Source: Agelas oroides (taxonomy: Eukaryota > Porifera > Demospongiae > Agelasida > Agelasidae). From it: a DNA stretch of 64,000 nt. The stretch covers positions 3,146,304 through 3,210,303 of the forward strand of contig OX422185.1 of the NCBI GenBank assembly GCA_949130485.1. The letters are read 5' to 3'. The notes beneath the pieces are model-generated. The model saw only the letters and a list, made by a program, of their open reading frames with translations. It was not told the DNA's origin and ran no database searches. The translations under genes and the position numbers were made by a program. Each line of letters begins with the position of its first letter. Position 1 is the first letter of the stretch. Below, in pieces: positions 23,123 through 34,225 of the stretch.

Positions 23123-24568
23123 TCAGATCAAGTATTCGATGAGTGTTTCATCAATCTTGTCATTGTCTTTTAGTTTTCGTAGCAACTTAAGTCGCTGATC
23201 AAGGTTGTGCACTGTTACATCTAATTTAATTCCTATGTTTCTGGCTATTTCAAGATATTGCATGGCCTTTGAGTATTGTTTTTTCCATATATGCAAGTCA
23301 CAAAGGGTATGAAGGTATCGTGCTATATAAAAGTTGCTCTGACTTGGCACTATATGAAGTGACACCCACTTGGTGCATTGCTCTGCTTTCCTGAGATCAT
23401 CAGGACTGGGCCAGTACTCTTTTGGTGGGAGTGTATCTGTTATCAAGTCAGATCTCAAGTGAAATGAAGCTTTCATTGTAAAGAAATTACAAACTACAGG
23501 TTTTTTATGTTCTTCCACGTACTTTGCATGTTCAAGCAGTAGTTCATATTCTTCCATGTACTTTGCATGTTCAAGCAGTAGTTCATAGTCTCTCTCCGTT
23601 GACTGATACAGTTCAGAAGACAATGTACGTCTATGCCTTTTCACCACTAATTCTGTATGTAGTGTAAATGCTGTTTCATTTGAAGGTGCAGCATTAAACA
23701 ACCTTTCCTTTGCCCCTAACACATATTCTAATGCTTTATCATCATCACCCTGAAAAGACTGCATAACTGCCAAGTGCCTTAGAACCCTTCCTTGTAACAG
23801 TAAGCCATTTTGACATTCCAGTTGTGATGCCTTTTGCCAAGCAGTTTTGAGCAATTCTTCAGCATGTTCATAGTTCTCATGAACAGCCATAGATAAAGCT
23901 TCCCAACACAGTGCACAAACTTTGATATCGAGGCTGATACTGCTTTCAACAAGTATATGTTTGGACAGAAGCTGAATCCTCTCGTAACTAGCGGATACAA
24001 ACATTTCTGTGAACAGCTCTTTAAGCATGTGGAACCGTTTAGTTGCTAGTGGGCCAGTATACCTAACAAGAGGAGGCTCTTTCACCCTCACTACTCCATG
24101 CTGAGTTCCAGGGTAACATTGATGCTGTTCTTGACCAACTACTTGCACAACACATGTACAGCATTCAGAGTGATACATATACTCCACCCCTTCAGAGTCC
24201 ATTATGGAGTGTATTGACATCTGAATGACACAAACTGTACCAGGTTGGTGTAAACAGAAGATAAGTGGTAGTTTGCCTTGCGTGCATGGTTTGCTTTCCA
24301 TGTGATATGGAGGGTGAGGATGAGAACCATGTGTATCACAGTATGAAACTTGAACTGCTATGTAGCAGAATAATGTCCTGACTTCTGGAGGTTTCTCACC
24401 ATGCAACAGTAGCACACAATCAAGAGGTCGTTGTGTTCCACTATCCACAATAGTCACAGTGGGAGAAAACTGCTCATCCATCTTTGTCTGTCGTGTATGA
24501 CATTCACCTTTGGCTATGGCAAGAATTGTTTGTAAGGGTTGATAGTTTGAAACTATTACCCGAATGTA
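23123..24568 (-). CDS. Gene 4, last exon: intact beta-rich plus TPR-like protein
   Basis: This is the best preserved long exon of the family. After a CTTCCTCAG acceptor it reads YIRVIVSNYQPLQTILAIAK, a strand-rich domain of about 180 residues containing PLDCVLLLHGEKPPEV, GKLPLIFCLHQ and MYHSECCTCVVQVV, then PPLVRYTGPLATKRF and a TPR-like array to the stop at 23123. It has no internal stop. The repeat AELLKTAWQKASQLECQNGL matches the equivalent helices of genes 1, 3 and 5. A 39-bp tandem duplication near 23520-23590 doubles the helix YELLLEHAKYMEE. The beta-rich domain resembles nothing I can name. Upstream exons are uncertain, and the acceptor could instead be the TTTTTAG ten bases further upstream. 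Confidence 0.85.
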   Translation of the reverse strand, partial: YIRVIVSNYQPLQTILAIAKGECHTRQTKMDEQFSPTVTIVDSGTQRPLDCVLLLHGEKPPEVRTLFCYIAVQVSYCDTHGSHPHPPYHMESKPCTQGKLPLIFCLHQPGTVCVIQMSIHSIMDSEGVEYMYHSECCTCVVQVVGQEQHQCYPGTQHGVVRVKEPPLVRYTGPLATKRFHMLKELFTEMFVSASYERIQLLSKHILVESSISLDIKVCALCWEALSMAVHENYEHAEELLKTAWQKASQLECQNGLLLQGRVLRHLAVMQSFQGDDDKALEYVLGAKERLFNAAPSNETAFTLHTELVVKRHRRTLSSELYQSTERDYELLLEHAKYMEEYELLLEHAKYVEEHKKPVVCNFFTMKASFHLRSDLITDTLPPKEYWPSPDDLRKAEQCTKWVSLHIVPSQSNFYIARYLHTLCDLHIWKKQYSKAMQYLEIARNIGIKLDVTVHNLDQRLKLLRKLKDNDKIDETLIEYLI

Positions 24569-24601
24569 CTGAGGAAGGCTAAAAATATAAACAATTAATT
24601 C

Positions 24602-24843
24602 TTATCCTTTGTCTTGACATAGTCTGGATTGATATGGATTTTCAAGCTTTCCGTATATGGTGTTTGAGTTTGTATCTAGTGGTGACCTCTGTGTCACACA
24701 GTGCTTATTGGTGACCAATGTTAAATGTTGGATTGCTCTAGTGTGACCACATTCTGTTTGCATTTCCAGTTCCTCCTCTTCCCCGTAAAGTATCTCCTCC
24801 ATTGCTCGTTCCACAATTTGATCTGTGTGCAAGGAACACTGCA
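24602..24843 (-). CDS. Possible gene 4 linker exon
   Basis: After a TTTGCAG acceptor the frame is open for about 80 codons and contains an acidic run (MEEILYGEEEELEM) and IYGKLENPYQSRLC. The position just before the gene 4 exon matches the charged linker of gene 3. No good donor is visible near its end, so it may be non-coding. Its entry phase would also fit the donor at 29959. Confidence 0.35.
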
Positions 24844-24900
24844 AATTAAATGCATACCCTGTTTGTTCCTCCCTCTGCTTTCAGAGTGGTAGGGATAACT

Positions 24901-25607
24901 TAGCCTTGTACCCAGGCTGTTCGTCAAAAAACTCATCCTGGTATCCACTGTTTGCGCACATGCGACCATCCCCATAAAAACCTGGGTAAGCAGTGTAATC
25001 CACATATGTTCATGCCCATATCGTCAAAGAGGGCAACTGAACAAGTGAGAAAGTTGGGAGTTCCAACAAACTTTCATGAGTCGGAAAGCCAAAGTTTACT
25101 CTCAATATGCAACAGTTGAAGCCTGTGCATCACATATACAAGGGAAAAGACGTTTTGGGTAAGTCACAAATTTGAAATGTTAGACTATTCAACGCTCTCG
25201 TGAGCATGAGCCTGCTGTGAAACTTGCACTCGACCATCTGCGCTTTTGCCAAACAGAAGCAGTAGCTAGACAAGTGAAGGTAAGCTATCTCCTCTAGAAA
25301 CAGACAAGAGACGTATAAACTAACCAAGAAGGTCAATCGTGCAGCAGTCTCACCTTGCTGAAGAGAGCGGTGCCGCACTTGGATGTTACTTAGCTACTAA
25401 TCATTGTAGACTCGGCCTTTGAAAGCCAGAGTGAACAGCAAATAGCTATGTCCTACGTATACTACATTGCAGACTTCCTCCGGATATGATCCATGAGGAG
25501 TTAGCTATTTGAACCAAACAATTTTACGGAAGTGTACTGTGACTGCCTCACATGTGCAAACAGTGGATACCAGGCGGTTGTTTTTGGATGAGAGGTATGG
25601 GTGCAAG
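24901..25607. mobile_element. Decayed TAGCCT-family element
   Basis: It starts TAGCCTTGTACCCAGGC. CCTGGTATCCACTGTTTGC in the left arm is repeated in inverted form near 25560-25580. The outer right end is eroded and no target duplication is visible. About 0.7 kb, non-coding. Confidence 0.5.
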
Positions 25608-26952
25608 CACAGGAGTACATACCTGCATATTCTTCTACCCAATTGCTTACGCCTTGGGGCATTTACAGCTCAAATAAGTGGGCACTTACAGGTGTACACA
25701 AGTGTTCAAATGGTTCAACTACCTCCATGTAAGTTCCCACTTAACTGCTTTCATGCAGTCCTTACCACCACATGCGGTTATTAAAACGAACAACAAAGCT
25801 CCAGTAATTGGATCACTTACAGTATCAAATATGCAGTAGCGTAGGAACCACAGCGACCATAGTGGTTTCTGTCGCTACACTTTTTAGCCCGTATTCATAG
25901 CCTGAAATAAGTTACTTATAGCTAAGCAGCCTCTTTGTTGCAGTTGTCCACTATGCAGTTACACGAATACATTTCCGCTTTTAGTACAATGCTAATGCAC
26001 TTTGTCAAATTAGCATTGAGCAATAAGGACGGAAAGGATGGCGATCTTGTGGGAACAACAACAAAGATTTTGCTTTCAATATAAATTGAATGTTAACAGA
26101 ACAGTTGGGAAAGTCTGAGAACGAGGATACAAAAGGTCAGTATAAGGAGCACAGTGCGGCAAATTATTATTGTTTCACTGTGTGTAGTGCGGCATAGCAT
26201 GGCCTCTACACTATGGTATGTCTTGCAGCCTCATTCTCAGGCATTCCCATCATTCAGTTTTTGATCACTTATAGTTTGCAAAAGGTTTAAAAAGCAAAAC
26301 AAGGGGAATGACTGTTACACACCCTCACTTTGACTTGATCCCATGAAGGGATAGGGCAATCTCATGGTTATGTAGATCATAGTGCCTCAAACTTAGTAGG
26401 CATAGAATTTGAAACATACAGATAGACAAAGAGAATTTCCATAGACTGCACATAGTGTGGGACTCACTAAGGCTCACCCCACAAAAACCAGTACATAATT
26501 GCACCACTCCTACCACACCCTACTATGACTCTATTACTAATTGGCTTGCGTGGATTTTGTATTCAGTTACACTACCAGCATTACAGTAGCTAAATACAGA
26601 AACTTGGATACATACTCTAGTCATCAACTGAGCACAAAGGCTAAAATCAATGCCTGATGTGTGCATGTGCATGTTCACAACAATGTGCATGTTCACAACA
26701 ATAAGGATCTAACCTCTTCGCGTAGGGGGTACCTCATTCTGTCTTAGACTGTGTGCAGTCTTGTATTCAACATTACTCTGCACAGCCTCATCCATCTATA
26801 TGAACCAGAGCAAATTTGTATTCCTTGTGGGAATGTCTGAATGTGTACATAAATCTGAGCTGATGGAGATGGATATTAGCATGGTTTGCTATGGTATTTG
26901 GGCTAACACCTCGAATAAGGCAGAAAGTAGACTTTAAAAAATGTAAAAAGAT
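25608..26952. other. Stretch without recognised gene
   Basis: No exon with both splice sites and paralogue support. The word GTGCATGTTCACAACAAT occurs twice in tandem at about 26666-26702. The rest is AT-rich and unremarkable. Confidence 0.3.
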
Positions 26953-27724
26953 GTAAGGATGGCATGCCAAAAAGTATGCAAACAAGGTAGGGATGATATA
27001 ATAGTGAAGGTAAATTTACAAAGCCTCATCCCTGCATCGTTTTCACACTAGTTTGCAACTGTAGCTAAATGTAAAAAGATGTAGGGATAGGGCTTTGTAA
27101 ATTTACCTTCACTATTATATCATCCCTATATACCTTGTTTGCATACTTTTTGGCATGCCATCCCTACATCTTTTTACATTTTTAATGTTTTTAAAGTCTT
27201 GTTTCTGTACTTTTTTATGTTAATCTCAGTTACGGTTAGACCTAAGAAGGATATTTCTTCCACAACTTGAAACGGCATTGACAATTTAGTAGTGGTTCCA
27301 AGCATGTAACAACATTGCCAGCTAGAATCTGATGAAGGCCAACCACTCTCCGGAGCTCCGTACCAAACTTTTTGAAACAGATCTCCTGAATTTTCGATCA
27401 CATGACGACTGACTAGCTGCAGCACAGAAAACTATACTGACAACTGACCATCATAGCATCACAGTTTACTAAAGCTATGAGTAGCTACTTTATTTAGTGT
27501 AGCTATAAGTTGGCAGCTGAATGCAGCGCCTTACCTGTATGGTGTTCATAACCTTGCCCACTACTATGGGAAGAGACCGTGCCAGCCGTGCACGTGCATG
27601 GTCAACTCGAGATTTCGCTTGTGCACTAGTCTCGTTCCCAGAGCAATGATCGTGGTATTTGGCCTGGGAACAAGACTACATGTGCGCATGTGTACATTAG
27701 AAAATGGCGTCCTTCGCAACGGAC

Positions 27725-29477
27725 ACTAGTGGCTAGCGACAGGAACGTTGCCATTGTTGTGCGCATGCGCAGTGTTTCCTTCCTGGCGCTAACCGCCACC
27801 AGTTGTGCGGGCTAGCGACAGGAACGTTGCCACTCAGTATTACGTTTTGTTCCTGGCGCTAACCACTACCAGTTTTGCGGGCTAGCGACAGGAACGTTGC
27901 CACTTTGCATTATGCATGTGCTGTAGCGGTAGACCTATTTTCCCCGTGATAACATCATTATGCAGTTGAAACTAAGACCAAGTCTCACATCACTGCTCAA
28001 CAACCTAGGCAAAACAAGTTTCATAGGTTCATGTGAAGTGATAAGCAACTACCAATACCAATAAATGATAGTACACACTCTCAGAAAGTAACCATAATTG
28101 CCTGCATGTCCTCAATACGTTGAATAAAGTCAACCTTCTACATTCTGTGTACATGATATAGTTTCTCTCAAGGAAGGAGGCATTTCGGGCAACAAAAAAT
28201 ACAAAGTACAACAATGATTATCAAAGACAAGCAGTAGCACAATCTCTAATGGCCTCAGAGAGGGGAGGGCAGTGTACAAAATATGTCAGTAAGTAAGTAT
28301 AAGGAAGGAAAAGAAGTATCTATGTAAAATAAGTATAGTCAAAAAGTTAGATCTTAAACAAAATGCGGACATGGAACTGCAACATGTTAATTACAAAAGA
28401 GGACAAGTGTGTTCCATGAGCCACCCATCCTTGTGCTGCTCACAGAGACCAAGTAGCAACTCTCTACAACCTGCAGGGTAAACATGCACTGACTACTGGA
28501 TGATGTGAGTAAATGTTTGAAACTACAATTTAGTCTGTATACATGGGCAGTCTTGTTTGATACCCCCCAGAAAAAAGGAGGAAAGGAGGACCAGGTCAGT
28601 GCTGGCTAGAATGCAAGTATACAATGTGAAAATTAGTCGCAAGTAGTTAAGCAATACATTTACAGATTTTGTACACCTTTTGCCAACAAGTAGCATTTCC
28701 AATAAATGCATATGAGGATGGTAATCAAAACCCAATCAAAATGTGCACCTGCATTCCAGGCAGTGTACCCTCCTTTCCACCCATAACAGGGAGTTTATTA
28801 GCAAGGCTTAATGCAAGAAACCCATATTACTTTCGTGTCCCTTCCTGCAAGCTCCTCTACTGTTTCATTATTGGATAACGTCATGTGATTCCTCATGCAG
28901 TTTAGTTTTATGTGTACTGCTGCTAATCAAGTTGGCTGTGTCAAATACGTTCTGTTGACAGATGAGCCAAGAATAAAATTTGTTGTCATCTTTCAGGCAG
29001 TAAGTTCCCATTAGAGAAAGCCACTCTAGCTTTTCATGAGCACTAGTGAAGCACTGAATAATAACTCGTGCCTACTATGTTCAGAAGTGGGCAAGAACTA
29101 ATGTACGTAGTTTGTGTAACCCAATTATGAAACACAGCAGTGTACTTCATAAACACTTTCTAGTACTGTCACTGGACCTCGAACAAGGTTTGTAAAGTAT
29201 GAAATATGTAGGACAGTGCTCTTCAATTAGAAAAATGCGCAACAATCATACATTTCCTTACTTCAGTTTCATATCTAACACTAAGTCTCGTGCCCAGACC
29301 CCATCCGAGTCTAACACTAGACAGTAACTACTGCATAACACATTGATATGCTAGCAATGAGCCTACCTGCTGCCTTCTCCCTCGTTTCCTTGGTTCAAAT
29401 TTCACTGTTGCACGTGAGCAGAATTTTGTATTACGTCATTTTTTGAGATGGCAACGTTCCTGTCGCTAGCCGCTAGT
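27725..29477. mobile_element. 1.75-kb MULE-like element with ACTAG ends
   Basis: The ends are ACTAGTGGCTAGCGACAGGA and its near-complement, ending TCGCTAGCCGCTAGT. The 9-bp duplication GCAACGGAC flanks both sides (27716-27724, 29478-29486). The unoccupied site exists in copy 2 near 56480 (CACAACGGACAGC). The left end holds three spaced copies of GCTAGCGACAGGAACGTTGC. No transposase frame was seen. Nine-base duplications suggest the Mutator group, but its ends differ from the TAGCCTCG family. Confidence 0.88.
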
Positions 29478-29507
29478 GCAACGGACAGCAGCCACAGAGT
29501 GTTGTGA

Positions 29508-29606
29508 ATGGCTTTTATTGACCAGGGTGAATTTGAAGCTATGAAGACGCCGATTGGTCGTAGAGCTCCACGTTGTGATAAGCATCAGTTTCGTGTTAAA
29601 ATGACG
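29508..29606 (+). CDS. Start-codon exon carried by repeat copy 1
   Basis: A 33-codon frame starts MAFIDQGEFEAMKT and continues RRAPRCDKHQFRVKMT, ending at a GTGACA junction that could act as a donor. The second copy at 56506 has the same start, length and end with GTGAGA, a better donor. Conservation of frame and boundary in two repeat copies suggests the first exon of a transposon gene or of a captured host gene. The downstream exon was not found. Confidence 0.5.
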
Positions 29607-29958
29607 GTGACACGTTTGCGAGATATCGTTGTTGAACATAGTGGTCGTAACAAGAAGAATGAGAAAAATGGCACTTTTCCTACCGCACACTTTTGCGTTT
29701 AGCTGTCTTCCGCGTGGCTTTTGGCCACTTATATGAGTCTTGCTGATCACAAAAGGCACTCAAAGAGGAAGCCTGGGCGCTTAAGTAAGCTTTTAGCGTG
29801 TTCGTGGTTGAGTTTCATGGCTATTGCTTAAGTATCGCATATATTGCGTGTCAGCGCCATCCCTACTGATAGTCACTGTAATAATATTTCAAGGTTGGTA
29901 GCAGTTGCATGGGTAGTTGGCCTTAATATATATCATTACACTTATAGAGATTCCTTAC

Positions 29959-30125
29959 CAAGTTCAAATCATCTACTTCATCATCTTCAGATCCCGTGTT
30001 CCACAAATCTGATGAAATACTGCTCTCCAGGCTTGCGAATCCAGAGGAAGAGGAAGCACCAAACAGACCATGAAGATCACTGTACCAATGTGGGTCCCAC
30101 AAATCGATTGACAGGCGAGTTTCAA
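29959..30125 (-). CDS. Gene A, acidic exon
   Basis: A 167-bp exon between TTTCACAG and CTTG|GTAAGG. It encodes ETRLSIDLWDPHWYSDLHGL, then a serine-rich stretch, then the acidic end GSEDDEVDDLNL. It takes two bases to complete a valine codon begun by the exon at 31231..31330, so the phase agrees. The domain is not recognised. It leaves phase 0, and the next exon was not identified with confidence. Confidence 0.65.
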
Positions 30126-30291
30126 CTGTGAAAGGTACAAGTACACGTACAGTAATCGAAATAAAATCTATTGCTGGGATATTGTACAAGTAGTATGTAT
30201 TTTTATGAGCCGTTTGGGTATTGTGTGAATACAATATCCAGCTTCCATGAGTGGCATGTGTTCATTAGCCATATAGTTGTTGCTTTAAACA

Positions 30292-30690
30292 CAGTAAAAC
30301 CTTCCTTATCTGAGCAGCGTGGGACCAGGGGATGCCCATAACTTAGAAATGCCCGTAATTGAGAAACATGTATAGTCATGTACCCAACATATGTCATTAA
30401 AGTAAGGCCACTCACATTTAATTTCCTGTTTGTGGTTGTAAAATAATTAAAAAATGACCAGGTAACCCAAGTATACAAAAAATTGTGTCCCAAACCCAGC
30501 AAAAGAGTCTTTAGAGAAGCCAGAAGGGGGTGAAGCCACTGGGTGCAGACTGTGTAAACACTGTGGCTGCTGCTAAATACACAAGTCAAGCACCCCTGAC
30601 CAGCACCCACAGCTGACCAGGAACAGGAAATCAATTTTGTGTGGCCAAAGATAATGCCTGGTTGGAGTCTGGATAAAGGAGTTTTTACTG
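30292..30690. mobile_element. MITE with CAGTAAAACCT ends
   Basis: The ends are CAGTAAAACCTTCCTTATC and GGATAAAGGAGTTTTTACTG, imperfect inverted copies like those of pogo/Tigger elements. It is about 400 bp with no transposase. It lies in an inferred intron of gene A. Confidence 0.6.
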
Positions 30691-31230
30691 TATTTGTATC
30701 TTTAGTCTATTCATCTCCAGTGGCACTGGTTCAAATACTTCCACTGAATGAAGCCTTGGCTTACTCCTGTCTTGCCTGGGCTAATTGTGTCTGTCTGTCT
30801 GTCTTTGTTCCATTGATGCATCGTAGTCATTCAAACGTAGATCACTAACCGTGCCTCCCTTGTGGTCTTAGCAGTGTGACGGACCACTATCGCAGTCTAG
30901 ACCTAAGCTTTTCTGCCATTCTCTCAGGCTTGAGGTTTCAACATAGCTAGCTATGACCTGTACAATTTTTAGTAATACATTTGATTGTGCACAAATAGGA
31001 TAGAAGTGCATATACGGAGTATGCATGTATCATACATATATATCTATAGACAATTTTCCATTTTCACTACAAGTGTGGGGCTCGCTGTGATTGCCCCAAT
31101 TAGGATCGATTAACTACAGTTGCGCATTGTGTTCTTGCACAATGTGTTCGTACAGGGAACAAACATCCAGCAATATCAGTGGTAGTTCCATGGGAGAATA
31201 AAACAATCAAGTGGGTTTTAGCCAACTTAC

Positions 31231-31330
31231 CTTGATCACCAGGTACATCAGTAATCTGTTCTAACATCATGGGTTGAGCCACAGGTACATCAGTAATCTG
31301 TTCTAACATCATGGGTTGAGCCACAGAAGG
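31231..31330 (-). CDS. Gene A, 14-residue tandem repeat exon
   Basis: A 100-bp exon after TATTCCAG, ending GATCAAG|GTAAGT. It encodes the 14-residue unit VAQPMMLEQITDVP twice; the 42 bases are duplicated almost exactly. It continues phase 0 from the exon ending at 31600 and passes one base on to the exon at 30125. The duplication looks recent. No domain is recognised. Confidence 0.7.
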
Positions 31331-31599
31331 CTGGAATATAAAACAAATGCAATCATATATTGGAAACTATTCTTCAGCCTGTCCGTCCAGCCATTTGCAT
31401 TTGGCAGTGGGATAGTTCACTACGAAGATAATGTCACAATGTGTATGATGTTTCTATGTCTTAGGCATAGCAGAATATGTGACTAGATAATAGATGGCTT
31501 GGCTACTTAATAAGGGTGACATACTATTCAATTGCTGATTTCAAACATGCTAACATTGCGTTTGAAGCTGGACAATACAAGGTCTCATGAATGGGCTAC

Positions 31600-32414
31600 C
31601 TGAGTAGGGAAGTGATAGGTCCCACACTGAAGATCAATCACTCCCATATCCCTCATGTCTGTCTCCTGTTTAGGGGTGAGGCGGAACACTGCATCTGGAA
31701 TGTAGTTGGGGACCAGGAATGTCAGCTGCACACATCCATTTTCAACAGAACACAAGTAGAGGGTGTGTCTTTATCAGTATCTCCTCCCACTTTCTGTCCA
31801 CCTTCATTACCATTTTCTTGCATCTCTCTCTACCATGTCCAAGTCCATTCTTGAGAGGACACTGCTTAACTTGATAGTTACAGTACTTCTCAAAGTGGGT
31901 AAGATACTCTTGATGTGCTTTTTTGATTTACTCACTATCTCTGCAGAATGTCCTAATAACACTACCAAGAAATGAATGATTAGACCATGAACAATGCTTT
32001 CCAGCAATTTGAAAAACATCAGTCAAGTTACTGGCCTCCCGGAGATTACAAATTTCTGCACGAAAAAGTGATATGTGAGTATATCCTGGCACCCCTTCCA
32101 AATGCAAGATCAAATCATCAACAGTGACATCCTGTCTCACTAGAGACATGCGTATTCTTGTAAACAAAGTGTTGAATTCATCTTGAATGTCATGTGTCTG
32201 CATAATCAACTCATTTCATCAATATCTAAGTCTTGGAACTGTTCAGCCAGAGGAGGATTTGCTTTAACTTTACTGTAGACACCTCTGTATTCATTTGTTG
32301 ATATGAAACTTTGCTGTGAAGTGGTTTCATCACGAAGGCCAACTGTGCCATTTTCTGCCGAACTTTGCTGAATTCTATTGGTGGCTGTTTTATCAGTGGT
32401 ACTGAGAGAAGATT
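31600..32414 (-). pseudogene. Gene A, long exon with decayed death-fold-like domain
   Basis: After AACGCAG the exon encodes a polar linker (ESSLSTTDKTATNRIQQSS), then, in another frame, THDIQDEFNTLFTRIRMSLV and VPGYTHISLFRAEI. Next come SWSNHSFLGSVIRTFC, HFEKYCNYQVKQCPLKNGLG and finally CVQLTFLVPNYIPDAVFRLT with DLQCGTYHFPTQ before CAG|GTAGCC. I recall this domain order from uncharacterised sponge and cnidarian proteins with death-fold modules; the family name is uncertain. Three lesions separate the pieces: a frame change near 32210, a TAA near 31936 and a frame change near 31745. It is either a recent pseudogene or three sequence errors. Confidence 0.65.
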
Positions 32415-33107
32415 CTGCGTTCATGAGGAGAAAACAAATTAAAGGCCAAGAACATGGGATGGTATATGACTACAATGAGAGTTTAAGTACATGTAAACAT
32501 GCACTGGATATAATATTATCATACATGTGCATTTGGCATATTAAGTGTCCTGTTTTTATTGCTAGATGTTTGCAGTATTATTGTGTCAAATCAAAGTTTT
32601 AAAGTTTCAGTTCAGCCTTAGCTTAGTTCAAATGCAGCATGACAATTTCCTGCCATAACAAATTATTGAGGAATAGGTCACAGCTTATGCTGCACCCCTT
32701 AAATTTCACAACTGTACATACTCACTAAGAGAGAAATGATGACCACATGTCCAGAATTTTTGGTGCATTTCAGTATGTTGGTAAGTGATGGTAAGAGGTT
32801 CCAACATGCACTTATCAAAACCTATGGACTGGTATTTTTGGGGACAAACTGTCTTGCCTAAAAGAGTGACCTAACATTACGAGTTGATATTCACAGGTCA
32901 CATATGCATTATGGTAAAGTGCAATCTTCGCCTGTTGTTTGCTCAAGACCTGCTACATAGTCTCGTTTAAATAGCTGATTCAATTCAACATGCATTGACT
33001 GAGATGTGTATGTTGTTTCTAATAAAGCTAGTAACTTTCTCTCACCATAATTGGGAAATTTTACTGTCTGAACACAAACAAACATAAAGCTGAATGAAGC
33101 ATGACTA

Positions 33108-33535
33108 CCGTATTTCTTCAATCAGACGCCGCGGCTACTACTTATTTCGCTGCTCGTTTTGTGCAGCTACCATTCGAGGACGGCTACTAATCGAGGGCGG
33201 CGTTTATTTCGTTGGAAAGCCTGGAGACATCAACAACAGCTGGATAAGGTACGTATGAGTGAGATGGTGAAGGTTGCTAGACGCTGTCAGTAGTACGTGC
33301 AGCCTCTCAGTCGTGCTGTCAGCCGTGGGAAGAACTCGTATAACACAAACCGTCCTTGCGCTAGCGTGGTGACCGTCGCCAGAAATCATTCCCACACGTG
33401 TGCGCGTGCTGCGTTTACTAGCCGCAGCTACTATTTGAGGGCGGCGTTTATTTCGTTCTAGAGCTTCGGATTGTGCGGCTACTATTCGAAGCAGCGACTA
33501 TTCAAGGATGTCGTCTATTCGAAGAAATACGGAAA
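33108..33535. mobile_element. MITE with CCGTATTTCTTC ends
   Basis: The ends CCGTATTTCTTCAATCAGACG and TCGTCTATTCGAAGAAATACGG are inverted. The interior contains several GCGGCTACTA words in both directions. About 428 bp, in the gene A intron between 32414 and 33699. Confidence 0.75.
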
Positions 33536-33698
33536 TCACTCAGCCAGCCAGGGGGTTGTTGTGATACAGTATTCACAAATGTCACATGCAATTGATGGAA
33601 GACAACATTTTGTCTGTCATTATCTCTAATTTCTGACATTGATTTTTGGTAGTGGTTATAGCAGTTGATATGAAATGTACTGAGGAAGCTTCAAATAC

Positions 33699-33962
33699 CT
33701 GCAGGATCAGTTGATTCTTGCCCTTTCTCTGGACAATGGTGCTGAATTTTAGGCTTTCTGTGTTCAGTTTCATCTGTTTTCCCATCAGGCATTGACTTAT
33801 GTTGTATCCGGTACTTTCCAATGACTACCGCTAGAGTAAATACCCCCACTCCGGCTGTGACTGCTTGGTAAAACTCCAGTTTCCACATACAAATGACCAG
33901 CAGCAGTAGCACTGCAACAGCAACTGCTACCCATGAATAAGTTCCTAAGATCAACAGCACAC
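33699..33962 (-). CDS. Gene A, membrane exon
   Basis: A 264-bp exon entered after TTCATCAG with two bases and left after GCAG|GTATTT with one. It encodes VLLILGTYSWVAVAVAVLLL (continuing LVICMW) and, after a short loop, AVTAGVGVFTLAVVI, giving two likely membrane helices. A basic, charged tail follows (GKYRIQHKSMPDGKTDETE, ending CPEKGQESTDPA). This tail aligns with the KYRKLES...PEKGHEMTDP linker of gene 3. It joins the death-domain exon at 35724 in phase. A membrane-anchored death-domain protein is inferred. Confidence 0.75.
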
Positions 33963-34225
33963 CTGATGAATTAGATTTGTTGACAATAATCATTGCATAT
34001 CTTTGTATCCTGCCTATCTCTGTGACTAGGCCCACCTACTGATTTTCCAGTACAATTCTGGTAATGTGACAAAAAGCCTGCATTTTCTGAAAGATAAGGT
34101 CAATTTATGAGTTGCACATGTCCTGCTATTGTTTCTTTATGGAACATATACACATGCCAAAGCAGCTCAGGATCTAGTAGGAGTAACCCAGATAGTAACG
34201 ATGTGATTATGGTGATACATAGCCA

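Larger units (their letters stand above)
26953..29876. mobile_element. GTAGGGATGGC-family element, copy 1, split by an insertion
   Basis: The left end GTAAGGATGGCATGCC and the right end GCGCCATCCCTAC are inverted. Near the left end a second pair of arms (GCATGCCAAAAAGTATGC and its complement) forms a palindrome to about 27184. The unit would be about 1.17 kb without the 1753-bp insertion at 27725. The second copy at 54851..56875 matches it along most of its length. It contains a small hairpin (TAGTCTCGTTCCCAG and CTGGGAACAAGACTA) and the start-codon exon at 29508. Confidence 0.75.
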
